Position numbers and translations under genes: made by a program. Below are positions 17,257 through 26,608 of a stretch of 64,000 nt of DNA, piece after piece. The first letter of the stretch is position 1; every line of letters begins with the position of its first letter. A model generated the notes under the pieces. It made no database searches. It was not told where the DNA came from and saw nothing but the letters and a program-made list of their open reading frames with translations. Source of the stretch: Saccharicrinis sp963677655 (GTDB lineage Bacteria; Bacteroidota; Bacteroidia; Bacteroidales; Marinilabiliaceae); the NCBI GenBank assembly GCA_963677655.1, contig OY782088.1, one strand, 5' to 3'.

Positions 17257-18351
17257 TTATTTATTTAATTCCCTTTCTAAAAGATTAACCATTCTAACAG
17301 ATACCTTGCCGTCTACTGGACCAATGATTTCCTTTGTATATTTCATACGTTTAGCATGATTATTTTCAGGTGATTTTAGTTCAGATTCAACTGTAGATTT
17401 AAGATTTTTGTATTTCCAAACATTCTCTCCTATATCTCTAAATTGATTCATTGCACTTTCCATTCGTTTATTGAATTTATATCTTCCAAATAGTCTATAG
17501 GATAATCTTAAGTGAATGAACCTATTACATATTACAGGTTTGTCTAATGCTGCAAATTCAAATACAACCGAAGATTCATCAGAAATTAAAAGATCAGCAA
17601 TAGCATAAAAAGGAGCTATATTATAATCTTCAAAACCTGCGAAATAAACATTATTATACTTCTGCCATTTTTTAAACTTTTTGCGTTGTGCTTTGTATTT
17701 CTTTCTTAAATAGCTATAGTAGTGTGGTTTAATTATTAAGTTATAATCCTTAAATTCCTCGGGGAATTTGTTAGACATATTTTCAATGGAACTTGGATAA
17801 AATGTTGGAGCATAAAGAAGTGTAGGCTTATTCTTGTCCAAACCCATTTTTTCAAGAAGTTCACCTTTCATTTCCTGAGTATATCTAAATACATCATCCA
17901 GTTTTGAAAATCCAACATTTTCCCAAACTGTTTTTGCATTTGGATATAATTCATGTAATCTTCTTAATCTGAATTCGCCTTCAATAAATCTGATGTCGAA
18001 TCTATTTTTATCTTCAGTAAAAGCACTTACTTTAGTACCAATGCCATGGACGATAAGTACTTTCTTTTCATGAGGTAAGGATGTTTCCGGATAATTATCT
18101 CCTCCGCATATTAAATAGTTGCTTGTACAATTTTCAAAACCTGATTCACCAACTTTAAAAGGAATATTTTCATTTTCACAAACTCTGGCAATTGAATCGT
18201 TTTGGTTGAAAATATCTCTTTTACTACTTTCTAATATGACAAATATATAACTGAGATTCCTCTTATCTAACTCTCTTGCAACAGGTAAAAACTGAGGTAT
18301 ATAATAAAGGTGTTCTGTATAAAATATTGCAAAATAATGTGTTGCTGTCAT
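17257..18351 (-). CDS. CDP-glycerol glycerophosphotransferase-like protein (copy B)
   Basis: This is a 364-residue GT-B protein of the TagB/TagF family. Shared blocks are VHGIGTK, LYAPTFYPSS, IIKPHYYS and SDESSVVFEFAALDKPVI, with the conserved His residues and the Ser-Ser donor-binding motif in place. It is a distant paralogue of the gene at 12955-13992, and the two probably add glycerol phosphate or a related polyol phosphate at different steps. The gene heads no obvious promoter and is the last member of a minus-strand LPS run reaching back to the GT9 gene. The IS element lies directly after its stop codon. Confidence 0.72.
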   Translation of the reverse strand: MTATHYFAIFYTEHLYYIPQFLPVARELDKRNLSYIFVILESSKRDIFNQNDSIARVCENENIPFKVGESGFENCTSNYLICGGDNYPETSLPHEKKVLIVHGIGTKVSAFTEDKNRFDIRFIEGEFRLRRLHELYPNAKTVWENVGFSKLDDVFRYTQEMKGELLEKMGLDKNKPTLLYAPTFYPSSIENMSNKFPEEFKDYNLIIKPHYYSYLRKKYKAQRKKFKKWQKYNNVYFAGFEDYNIAPFYAIADLLISDESSVVFEFAALDKPVICNRFIHLRLSYRLFGRYKFNKRMESAMNQFRDIGENVWKYKNLKSTVESELKSPENNHAKRMKYTKEIIGPVDGKVSVRMVNLLERELNK

Positions 18352-18471
18352 AAGTATAATTTCTTTTCTACATAATAATTTGTAGAAGTATTAACTGACA
18401 GCAAATATACGTATACTATAAGTTATTCAATAACTTTTTAGACTATCCTTAAAATGTAATTAATTTATCAA

Positions 18472-19500
18472 TTATACAGCTAGTTTAAGCGCTGTATTTA
18501 AAAAGTATCCCGATGATATTTTTTCTTTCAGTAATAGTATATTGGATTTCATTTTATTATAATCTTCAGTAGTTATTTTATTGATTTTTTCGGATAACTC
18601 TTCTAGTGAAGAAATCGTTATTCCAATTTCATATTCTTCAACAAATGATGCCATTCCTGCTTTATTCCAAATGATTATAGGCATCTCACATTGGATATAT
18701 AATGATACTTTGTGAGGATTATTGTATTTTAAGTATTGACCTGTTTGGCCATCACATGATTGTAATGAATTTCCATACCATACTAAACCAAACTCACCAT
18801 CTATATGATCAATAACTTCATTTGATGGAAATACGCCTTTATAATTTAATATTGTATCATTAGTATCAATAATTTGTTCATTATTAAAGCCTATACCATA
18901 TAAGTCAATTGAAAAATTACCTCTTTTTGATGTATCAAGTTGATAAATAAAACTTTTTTTACCACCCATATTTCCAGCAAATACAATTCTGTAATTTAAA
19001 TTATCAAAGGGTTGTTTTTCAATGCTATTTGTTGGTGAATGTAAATAGTCAAAAACATCTAGTTCAATTAAGTTAGTCTTAATATTTTGTTCTATAAACC
19101 ATTCTTTCATCGTAGAATTATGTACTATAAGAGTATTTGATTTAGAAAGATTTCTTAATTCCTTTTTCTGTCTTTTCACTTTTCCTTTTAAAGTATATAC
19201 ATCATGTACTATTGTTATAATTCTACACTTTTTAAATAAAGCTATAGTTAATATATAATTATAGAATTTATTAAGTGGATATTGTAAACATAAAATACTT
19301 TTTGGCTTTAATCTAATAAGAGCCCATGTAATACCTATTGCACTTATAATTGTTCCTAAAATAGCATTACTAATCCAAGTTTGCTTAAAACCTATATTCT
19401 TCCATCCATTTTTTTCTAAAATGGTTTCACAATCCATCTTTGCTTTACCAGCAGCATCAAATTTCGACCTGTAATTTCTGGCTATATAATATTTGTTCAT
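18472..19500 (-). CDS. Glycosyltransferase, beta-1,6-galactofuranosyltransferase-like
   Basis: This is a 342-residue GT-B type protein. Visible blocks include KPKSILCLQYPLN, IITIVHDVYTLKGK, VFAGNMGGKKSF (start of the donor domain), LVWYGNSLQSCDG and YNNPHKVSLYI, which resemble WbbI-type galactofuranosyltransferases. These move galactofuranose from UDP-Galf to a growing O-antigen or core in the cytoplasm. The gene overlaps the end of glf by 44 bases, which strongly supports UDP-Galf as donor. The acceptor is unknown. Confidence 0.7.
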   Translation of the reverse strand: MNKYYIARNYRSKFDAAGKAKMDCETILEKNGWKNIGFKQTWISNAILGTIISAIGITWALIRLKPKSILCLQYPLNKFYNYILTIALFKKCRIITIVHDVYTLKGKVKRQKKELRNLSKSNTLIVHNSTMKEWFIEQNIKTNLIELDVFDYLHSPTNSIEKQPFDNLNYRIVFAGNMGGKKSFIYQLDTSKRGNFSIDLYGIGFNNEQIIDTNDTILNYKGVFPSNEVIDHIDGEFGLVWYGNSLQSCDGQTGQYLKYNNPHKVSLYIQCEMPIIIWNKAGMASFVEEYEIGITISSLEELSEKINKITTEDYNKMKSNILLLKEKISSGYFLNTALKLAV

Positions 19501-20605
19501 TAAATTCTGTGTTTGATAATTTTAATGCAGCTTCTATAGTATCATCCATGTCGTAGTATTTATAATCAGCTAATCTTCCCCCAAATAAGAATTTATGGGA
19601 TAATGAGTCAGCTAAATATTTATAGCTGCTATAAAGTGAATTATTTTCATCGTTGTTAAGAGAATAATAAGGTTCATTATCCTTACTGTATTCATGTGGG
19701 AATTCTTTGGTAATAACTGTTTTATCCTGATTACCAAATTCAAAATGCTTGTGTTCTATTATTCTTGTATAGGGTGTTTCTTTATCTGTATAATTAACTA
19801 CAGCATTTCCCTGATAGTTTGATTTACTATGGATTTCTGTTTCAAAATGGAGACTTCGGTAATCTAATTTTCCTAGTTTATAATTAAAGAATGTATCAAT
19901 TTTACCTGTATAAAGAACTTTTTTAGCAAGATCATCGAATAGTAGTTTATTATCAAAATAATCTACATTTGTTAATATCTCTGCATCTTTCAGTAAGTTA
20001 TCAAAAAGTTTGTTGTATCCACCAATAGGTATTCCCTGGTATAAATCAGAAAAGTAATTATTATCGAATGTAAACCTAAAAGGTAATCTGTTAATAATAA
20101 AAGCAGGAATTTGGTTTGCAGGTCTCCCCCACTGTTTTTCTGTGTATTCTTTTATTAGAGTTTTATATATGTCTTTTCCTGCAAGATGAAGAGCTTGTTC
20201 TTCAAGGTTTTTTGGTTTTAAATTAAGGTAAGGTTTTCGTTGTTCATCAATTTTTGTTTTAGCTTCCTCTGGAGTTGTAACACCCCAAAGTTGGTAAAAG
20301 GTATTCATATTAAAAGGAAGGTTAAATAACTTTCCTTTATAGTATGCTATTGGAGAATTTGTATACCTGTTAAATTCAACAAATTGATTTACATAATTCC
20401 AAATATCCTTATTACTTGTATGAAAAATATGAGCCCCATATTTATGTACGTTTATACCTTCAATATTTTCGCAATATAAATTACCTCCAACATGATTTCT
20501 TTTATCAATTATTAAAACTTTCTTATTTCTTTTTGCGGCTTCATTTGCAAATACAGCTCCAAATAACCCAGCTCCAACAATCAAATAATCATAAGAATAT
20601 TCCAT
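19457..20605 (-). CDS. glf: UDP-galactopyranose mutase
   Basis: This 382-residue flavoprotein begins with the FAD-binding motif (YLIVGAGLFGAVFA, residues 7-20). Hallmark motifs of Glf follow: IDKRNHVGGN, YGAHIFHTS, YTEKQWGRP, GGRLADYKYYDMDD. It converts UDP-galactopyranose to UDP-galactofuranose using reduced FAD in the cytoplasm. The ATG at 20605 is preferred to a TTG nine codons upstream. Its 3' end overlaps the galactofuranosyltransferase-like gene, so translation is probably coupled. The 210 bases upstream of the start (20606-20815) show no clear promoter or gene. Confidence 0.93.
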   Translation of the reverse strand: MEYSYDYLIVGAGLFGAVFANEAAKRNKKVLIIDKRNHVGGNLYCENIEGINVHKYGAHIFHTSNKDIWNYVNQFVEFNRYTNSPIAYYKGKLFNLPFNMNTFYQLWGVTTPEEAKTKIDEQRKPYLNLKPKNLEEQALHLAGKDIYKTLIKEYTEKQWGRPANQIPAFIINRLPFRFTFDNNYFSDLYQGIPIGGYNKLFDNLLKDAEILTNVDYFDNKLLFDDLAKKVLYTGKIDTFFNYKLGKLDYRSLHFETEIHSKSNYQGNAVVNYTDKETPYTRIIEHKHFEFGNQDKTVITKEFPHEYSKDNEPYYSLNNDENNSLYSSYKYLADSLSHKFLFGGRLADYKYYDMDDTIEAALKLSNTEFNEQILYSQKLQVEI

Positions 20606-20815
20606 AACAACCCAGTTTAATTTAATAGACAATAATTAGCTTTTTAGTATGCTAATCAATTGTTTAGAAAAGAAAATTAGTTGTTATAGATGTATTAGTA
20701 ATTAAGTGGGAATTAAGATAATTTTATTTAGATAGATAAAAGTAAATGTATTTAAAGTGTAGTTAATTACAATTTTACATTAAAGAAAAGTACATATTCA
20801 ATTATTAATGGAAGA

Positions 20816-21580
20816 TTAATTTTTCTCTTCTCCTCGTATTTTTCTTTTAAGCTCTGCTTTTCTGTTAATTTTATATTTATGGTCTTTATCAAATTGAATT
20901 AAAAGTTTAACAGCCTCTTCTTCATTTTTACCATTTAATCTGGCATACTCTCTTGCCACCACTTCTAACTCTTCTTCACTTGCCCATATTTGACGGAAGT
21001 TCTTCAATCCTTTTAAATAAGGCATTTTTTCAAATTTCATTCTGTTTATATCAACAACACTGAAATTATATTGTCCATTTTCTTGACGAGAGATTAAAAC
21101 ATTTCCTCTGGAATAATCAAGGTGATGGATTTTGTTTTTGTGTAGTTTCTGAAATGTATATCGAGCAAATTGACGTAGTATATTTTCTTTATCTTCAAAT
21201 TCAAAACCAATTAAATCCCTAATTGTAAAATCATATTTGTGGTGAATACTGACGTAATAACTTCTATTGAAAAGTCTATTCTTTAATATTTCAACATAAC
21301 CTATAGGTTCAGGAGTATCTGCTCCTACCCTACGCATTCTTAAAGCATATTGGTATGAGTGTTTTGCTTTTGATCCTCGCAACCAGGCATATGCAACTTT
21401 ATTGATGAAATGTGGTATTTTAAAAGATTTTACATTGATTTTATATCCTTTATAATCAAATGTTTTTATCTCGTTTCGACCTGTATATATTGATTCTCCA
21501 GAAATGTCAAAATTCTGAGGTAGTTCTTTAATAAAATCCTCTATTTCCTTAAACTTTGGGTTTACTTGAAATCTCATCAA
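20816..21580 (-). CDS. Lipopolysaccharide kinase (InaA/WaaP/KdkA-type)
   Basis: This is a 254-residue protein-kinase-like small-molecule kinase. The catalytic loop HHLDYSRGNVLI carries Asp155 and Asn160, and the metal-binding Asp177 sits in VVDINRM. This matches the InaA/Kdo-kinase family, which phosphorylates Kdo or heptose in the inner core of LPS in the cytoplasm. Its place among GT9 and GT90 genes supports an LPS-core role. The Lys/Arg-rich C-terminus (RKAELKRKIRGEEKN) probably contacts the membrane. Which core sugar is phosphorylated cannot be read from the sequence. Confidence 0.8.
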   Translation of the reverse strand: MMRFQVNPKFKEIEDFIKELPQNFDISGESIYTGRNEIKTFDYKGYKINVKSFKIPHFINKVAYAWLRGSKAKHSYQYALRMRRVGADTPEPIGYVEILKNRLFNRSYYVSIHHKYDFTIRDLIGFEFEDKENILRQFARYTFQKLHKNKIHHLDYSRGNVLISRQENGQYNFSVVDINRMKFEKMPYLKGLKNFRQIWASEEELEVVAREYARLNGKNEEEAVKLLIQFDKDHKYKINRKAELKRKIRGEEKN

Positions 21581-21685
21581 TTGCTAATTAGTTAATTCAG
21601 CCAACAAATATATATCAAATATTTTTCCTTATTAAGCTAACTCGTTAACAATAACAAAAACCTATTTTTTTATTCTAATTATATT

Positions 21686-22651
21686 TCAGTTACTTAAATC
21701 AAAGTATTTTTTGAGAACTAATAATGAGATTAGCTTTTCCTGTGTTTTGTTTTTAAATTGATTTACATATTTATTTGCGTTATGAATTATTTTTAATGTT
21801 TCGTTGGGATTATTTATATAGTATTCTAATTTTTCATTTAAATCTGAATAATCATCTTTAATACAAATGAAATGATAATCCGGAATTAAAGTTCCTTCCA
21901 TAAACCAGGTTTCATATTTTGGTTTTGTCATCACTGCTACTGAATTTGAAGACATAATCCATTTTAGATTTGTGGCAACATCATTTCCTTCAATTGACAA
22001 AATAAATTTATACTGTAGTTGTTCTTCTATAGTAAGTCTGGGTTTAATCCAATTTTTATTGTTAACATAATTATTGACTACTCCTATGTCACAAATTTCA
22101 TTTTCATGATGAATCCTCAAGAAATTCTCTCTATGAGGCATTAATTTTGTGATTTTTCCTCTCCAAATTAATTGATTTTTTTTGTTATCAAATGTGTTAG
22201 AGTCCTTTACAAAAATGAAATGTCTTATTTTATTTAAATTTAGAAGTACAGCGTTTCCATTACTTTTAGAGACAGGTCGGCTCTTAACTATTGTTGGAAT
22301 CTTAGGAATACGAACGACATCACCAAATTCATAACAAAATTTAGAGTTGGGTGAAAAATATCTTTTGAACTTGAAAAAATCTAAATAGTAGGTTTTGAAT
22401 TCACCTGTGTATTTAAAATTTTTTAATTGATTGTAATTTGGTGAATTAAATTCGTTTGAAAGTTTATTATAATAGTTTACTCTCTGAAAAATATAGTTTG
22501 AGTTATATTGATTTATTCTTTTCAGGAAATTTTTCAGATATGTAGTTTTATATCTGGAATAAAACCACATAACAACATATCCATGTATATAATAGATGAA
22601 TTTATTGTTTTTATGTTTTCCACTAATCCTTTTAGAGATAATTGTACCCAT
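21686..22651 (-). CDS. Glycosyltransferase family 90 (LpsA/CAP10-like)
   Basis: This 321-residue protein has the GT90 pattern in its C-terminal half: LIWRGKITKLMPHRENFL, then EEQLQYKFILSIEGNDVATNLKWIMSSNSVAV, and ETWFMEGTLIPDYHFICIKDD. GT90 members transfer glucose, xylose or other sugars; bacterial LpsA-type members act on LPS core. The N-terminal 100 residues are basic and aromatic and give no clear match. It lies between the GT9 and LPS kinase genes on the same strand. No membrane segment is evident. Confidence 0.75.
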   Translation of the reverse strand: MGTIISKRISGKHKNNKFIYYIHGYVVMWFYSRYKTTYLKNFLKRINQYNSNYIFQRVNYYNKLSNEFNSPNYNQLKNFKYTGEFKTYYLDFFKFKRYFSPNSKFCYEFGDVVRIPKIPTIVKSRPVSKSNGNAVLLNLNKIRHFIFVKDSNTFDNKKNQLIWRGKITKLMPHRENFLRIHHENEICDIGVVNNYVNNKNWIKPRLTIEEQLQYKFILSIEGNDVATNLKWIMSSNSVAVMTKPKYETWFMEGTLIPDYHFICIKDDYSDLNEKLEYYINNPNETLKIIHNANKYVNQFKNKTQEKLISLLVLKKYFDLSN

Positions 22652-22714
22652 AATATTAAATTAGGGTTCAAAAATCTCAAATAAGGATTATTTATATATT
22701 AACTGAATATTTTA

Positions 22715-23731
22715 TTAAGGTAAAAAACAGGTTTCATTCTCTTTTATTTCCTTAACTATTTGTTCAGGAGTGATATCTACTAAACATTTTTTTATTTCCT
22801 TCAATTTACATTTAGTATCACCGTGTTTACTGCAAGGTTGGCAAGGTAAATTACGCTCAAATATTTTCATTTTTTCGCCTGTAGGATAACCGAATGCAGT
22901 TGGTCCTATTATAGCGCAACCAGGAATATTAAAAAGATCAGCAGCATGTAAAAAACCAGTATCTCCACTAACTACATATTTGGAATGAGCTGTAACACAA
23001 AAACTTTCTAATAGAGAGGTTTTTCCAGCTAAATTTAATACACGTGATGAATCAGCATCAACAATATTTTCACAAAAACTATCTGTTGGTCCAGCTAAAA
23101 TTGTAAAATGAAAATCAGGTAATAAAGTAACCAGTTTTTTCCAGTATTCTACTGGCCAACGTTTTAATTCCCAGGCAGCTGACGGAACTAAAGTAATTGT
23201 TTTAGGAGGTTGTTCTTTTAATAGCTCAGTACATTTTTCTTCAGTTTCTTTTGGAAATACCCAATTATCATGAAGTGTATAAAAATTTAAAATACCCCAT
23301 TTTTTAAGTGGAATTCTAAAAGATTCAAATGCCCTAAATGGCTTGGGTAGAAGATTAATTCTGAATTTAAATAGCAAGAATCGTTTTAATCTACTTTTTC
23401 TGCGAGTAATTAATTTAGGACCAATTCCTAAAGGACGAAGGATTAGTTTTAAAATATTAGATCTAATATTACTATGTGCGTCATATATATGAGTATAACC
23501 TTCTTTTTTAAGTTTTAAAGCCAGTTTTATTAAACCTGACATTCCTAATTTTCTGTCAAATTCAATAAGTTGATCTATTCTGGGATCAATTTTTAATAAA
23601 GAAGCTAAATCCTTACGTACGATCCAATGTAATTCACAATCCGGATAGTGGTTTTTAAAACCACCTGTAACAGACATACATTGTATAATATCTCCAATTG
23701 AACTTAAACGTATAATAAGAACTTTTTTCAA
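22715..23731 (-). CDS. Glycosyltransferase family 9 (heptosyltransferase-like)
   Basis: This 338-residue GT-B protein has an N-terminal MKKVLIIRLSSIGDIIQ motif that is diagnostic for GT9. It also has VPSAAWELKRWP, LAGPTDSF and SGDTGFLHAADLFNIPGCAIIGPT in the donor domain. The GT9 family adds heptose or a related sugar to LPS inner core from ADP- or UDP-donors. A C-terminal cluster of cysteines (LPCQPCSKHGDTKC...KKC) is typical of many Bacteroidota members. It is the first gene of the minus-strand LPS run after the atpC terminator. Bacteroidota often lack heptose, so the sugar is uncertain. Confidence 0.82.
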   Translation of the reverse strand: MKKVLIIRLSSIGDIIQCMSVTGGFKNHYPDCELHWIVRKDLASLLKIDPRIDQLIEFDRKLGMSGLIKLALKLKKEGYTHIYDAHSNIRSNILKLILRPLGIGPKLITRRKSRLKRFLLFKFRINLLPKPFRAFESFRIPLKKWGILNFYTLHDNWVFPKETEEKCTELLKEQPPKTITLVPSAAWELKRWPVEYWKKLVTLLPDFHFTILAGPTDSFCENIVDADSSRVLNLAGKTSLLESFCVTAHSKYVVSGDTGFLHAADLFNIPGCAIIGPTAFGYPTGEKMKIFERNLPCQPCSKHGDTKCKLKEIKKCLVDITPEQIVKEIKENETCFLP

Positions 23732-23750
23732 AACTGACTGTATTCTAATA

Positions 23751-23785
23751 AAAAACCGATATCAAATATGATAACGGTTTTTCTT
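23751..23785 (-). terminator. Terminator between atpC and the GT9 gene
   Basis: AAAAACCGATATCA and TGATAACGGTTTTT form an inverted repeat with one mismatch and a short loop. T-rich runs lie on both sides, so it could work in either direction. It lies 19 bases after the atpC stop codon on the minus strand. Confidence 0.7.
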
Positions 23786-23803
23786 TTTATAATTAATAAA
23801 TAT

Positions 23804-24058
23804 TTATTTTTTAACTGAACCAATTAGGACTGTGGCCTTATTGTTTTTACATTCAAAAATACCACCATCGCATTCAAAAATACTTTCCTTCCCCGTTTTT
23901 CCTATCACTCTGATTTTACCTTGAACCAGTTTAGATATTATGGATGCGTGATTTTTAAGAATTGTAAATCTACCATTTATTCCGGGCAATGAAACTAAAC
24001 CTATATCCGCAGAATAAAGTTTTTTTTCAGGTGTTATAATTTCTAAATATAAATCCAT
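23804..24058 (-). CDS. atpC: F1 ATP synthase epsilon subunit
   Basis: This 84-residue protein contains only the N-terminal beta-sandwich of the epsilon subunit (ITPEKKLYSADIGLVSLPG...GRFTILKNHASII). The C-terminal helical hairpin that inhibits ATP hydrolysis in E. coli is absent. This is the normal short form in Bacteroidota, not a truncation. It connects the gamma subunit to the c-ring in the central stalk. It starts two bases after the atpD stop, so the two are co-translated. Confidence 0.92.
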   Translation of the reverse strand: MDLYLEIITPEKKLYSADIGLVSLPGINGRFTILKNHASIISKLVQGKIRVIGKTGKESIFECDGGIFECKNNKATVLIGSVKK

Positions 24059-24060
24059 AA

Positions 24061-25572
24061 TTATTTATTAGCTTCAGCAAGTAATTTTTCACCTTTTTCA
24101 ATAGCTTGTTCTATAGTTCCAACAAGGTTAAATGCAGCTTCGGGATATTTATCAACTTCACCATCAATAATCATGTTAAAACCTTTAATAGTATCTTCTA
24201 TACTAACAAAAGTACCTTTTAATCCTGTGAACTGCTCAGCTACATGGAAAGGTTGTGATAAGAACCTTTGAACCCTTCTTGCTCTGTGAACTATTAATTT
24301 ATCTTCTTCAGATAATTCTTCCATTCCAAGAATTGCAATAATATCTTGAAGTTCTTTGTATCTCTGTAATATTTCTTTTACTCTTTGAGCTGTATTGTAG
24401 TGTTTTTCACCAACAATTTCCGGAGTAAGAATACGCGATGTTGAATCTAAAGGATCAACTGCTGGATAAATACCAAGCTCTGCAATTTTACGGCTTAATA
24501 CAGTTGTAGCATCAAGGTGAGAAAATGTTGTTGCGGGAGCCGGGTCTGTAAGGTCATCAGCTGGAACGTATACAGCTTGTACTGATGTAATCGATCCATT
24601 TTTTGTAGATGTAATTCTTTCTTGCAATTCACCCATTTCCGATGATAGTGTAGGCTGATAACCTACTGCTGATGGCATACGTCCTAATAGAGCTGAAACC
24701 TCAGAACCAGCCTGTGTAAAACGGAATATATTATCAACAAATAAAAGAATATCTTTACCTGCTCCAGAACCATCACCGTCTCTAAAACTTTCAGCAATAC
24801 TTAATCCTGATAATGCAACTCTAGCACGAGCACCTGGTGGTTCATTCATCTGACCAAAAACCATGGTAACTTGAGATTCATCTAAAGCTTTTTTATCAAC
24901 TTTTGAAAGGTCCCAACTTCCTTCTTCCATACTTTTTTTGAATTCTTCTCCGTAATTAACAATTCCGGCTTCGATCATTTCTCTAAGTAAGTCATTACCT
25001 TCACGAGTACGTTCCCCTACTCCTGCAAATACAGATAATCCATCGTAACCTTTAGCAATATTGTTGATTAACTCCTGGATTAATACTGTTTTACCAACTC
25101 CTGCTCCACCGAATAATCCAATTTTACCTCCTTTTGCATAAGGTTCAATTAAGTCAACAACTTTAATACCTGTAAAAAGTATTTCACTTTCAGTAGACAG
25201 ATCTTCAAATTTTGGTGGTTCGCGGTGAATAGGAACACCATTTGTTTTATCAACATTTCCAATACCGTCGATACAAGCTCCTGTAACACTTAATAATCGT
25301 CCTCTTACAGAATTTCCAGGGGGCATTAATATAGGTTGACCAGTAGCAACAACTTTCATTCCACGAACTAAACCATCAGTGGCATCCATAGAAATACATC
25401 TAATTGTATTTTCACCAATATGTTGTTGACATTCAATTGTTATTATTTCACCATTTTCTCGAGTAATTTCAAGAGCATCTAAAATATTTGGAAGTTCTTG
25501 ATCTTGTAATTCAAAATTTACATCGATAACAGGACCTACTACCTGTATTATTTTCCCTTCTAATTGTTTCAT
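24061..25572 (-). CDS. atpD: F1 ATP synthase beta subunit
   Basis: This is the 503-residue catalytic subunit. The Walker A motif GGAGVGKT lies at residues 155-162, GERTREGND follows, the Walker B region is ILLFVDNIFRF, and the DELSEED region reads ELSEED. It makes ATP at the alpha-beta interfaces on the cytoplasmic face of the inner membrane. As is common in Bacteroidota, atpD and atpC form their own unit, apart from the genes of the other subunits. Confidence 0.97.
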   Translation of the reverse strand: MKQLEGKIIQVVGPVIDVNFELQDQELPNILDALEITRENGEIITIECQQHIGENTIRCISMDATDGLVRGMKVVATGQPILMPPGNSVRGRLLSVTGACIDGIGNVDKTNGVPIHREPPKFEDLSTESEILFTGIKVVDLIEPYAKGGKIGLFGGAGVGKTVLIQELINNIAKGYDGLSVFAGVGERTREGNDLLREMIEAGIVNYGEEFKKSMEEGSWDLSKVDKKALDESQVTMVFGQMNEPPGARARVALSGLSIAESFRDGDGSGAGKDILLFVDNIFRFTQAGSEVSALLGRMPSAVGYQPTLSSEMGELQERITSTKNGSITSVQAVYVPADDLTDPAPATTFSHLDATTVLSRKIAELGIYPAVDPLDSTSRILTPEIVGEKHYNTAQRVKEILQRYKELQDIIAILGMEELSEEDKLIVHRARRVQRFLSQPFHVAEQFTGLKGTFVSIEDTIKGFNMIIDGEVDKYPEAAFNLVGTIEQAIEKGEKLLAEANK

Positions 25573-25627
25573 GAGATATTGAAAATATTATGAATTGGGC
25601 AAAAAAGTTACAAATTATTTAATAGAA

Positions 25628-26602
25628 CTAATTAATTCTTTGCATTAAATTAGATGCAAATTCAATTAATTCCTTTTTAATTTTATCATTACCATTAATT
25701 TGGGAGATGTTATCCATTGCAATATTAAAATATTCATCCATGAGTTTTTTGGATGATTTGTCTACCAAATTTTTTGTGTAAATAGACTTTACTGCCTCAA
25801 TTTTATCTTGTTCATTAAAATCTTTAGCGTCAATCCAACTTTTTAACGTTTGATGATCTTCAAAGGTTGCATTATTAAGAGCTGTTATTAGCAAAAAGGT
25901 TTTTTTATTTGCTACAATATCACCACCAATCTTTTTACCAAAGCTTTTTTGATCACCAAAAGAATCTAAATAATCATCCTGAAGTTGAAATGCAATTCCT
26001 ATGTTAATTCCAAATTGATATATTATATCTGCATCTGTTTTATCTGCATTTGCAATTATTGCTCCAGCTTTTAAACTACCTGCTAATAAAATAGCAGTTT
26101 TTAGTCTAATCATTTCCAGGTATTCATCAACTGTTACATCTATCCTATCTTCGAAATCCATATCATATTGTTGACCTTCACAAACACCTAAAGCAACTTC
26201 ATTAAATAAGTTTAAAAGATCAGGTAAGATATTTGTATCACATTGAGCAATATATTGATATGCATTGATAAGCATTGCATCACCTGAGAGAATACCAACA
26301 TTTTCATTCCATTTTTTATGAACAGTTGGTTTATTGCGTCTCACATCTGCATTATCCATAATATCATCGTGTAACAGGGTGAAATTATGGAATATTTCAA
26401 GTCCTAGGGCTGGTTTTATAGCATTATTAATATCACCATTAAAGAGTTGTGTCGCCATTAAACATAGTAAAGGTCTGATTCTTTTACCACCCATCTCCAT
26501 AGTATATTCGATAGGTTTATAAAGATTTACTGGCTTTTTTATGTAATTTGATTTCTCTAATTCACTTTTAATAAGAGCCTGAACTTGATTTATTGATAGC
26601 AT
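25628..26602 (-). CDS. Polyprenyl (farnesyl/geranylgeranyl-type) diphosphate synthase
   Basis: This 324-residue trans-prenyltransferase has the first Asp-rich motif DDIMD (from Asp79) and the second LQDDYLD, each binding Mg-diphosphate. GGKRIRP near residue 40 binds isopentenyl diphosphate. An aromatic residue lies five positions before the first motif and a small one just before it, with no two-residue insertion. This resembles type-I geranylgeranyl or short-chain synthases, but chain length cannot be fixed by reading alone. The start is 6 bases after the exporter gene, suggesting one transcript. Confidence 0.88.
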   Translation of the reverse strand: MLSINQVQALIKSELEKSNYIKKPVNLYKPIEYTMEMGGKRIRPLLCLMATQLFNGDINNAIKPALGLEIFHNFTLLHDDIMDNADVRRNKPTVHKKWNENVGILSGDAMLINAYQYIAQCDTNILPDLLNLFNEVALGVCEGQQYDMDFEDRIDVTVDEYLEMIRLKTAILLAGSLKAGAIIANADKTDADIIYQFGINIGIAFQLQDDYLDSFGDQKSFGKKIGGDIVANKKTFLLITALNNATFEDHQTLKSWIDAKDFNEQDKIEAVKSIYTKNLVDKSSKKLMDEYFNIAMDNISQINGNDKIKKELIEFASNLMQRIN

Positions 26603-26608
26603 TTATAT

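Noticed and set aside
20606..20815. Possible small gene or RNA in the gap upstream of glf
   Set aside because: The stretch is AT-rich with no open frame of note, no stable hairpin and no clear promoter box.
23804..24058. atpC as a truncated gene
   Set aside because: An 84-residue epsilon subunit without the helical hairpin is the normal form in Bacteroidota.
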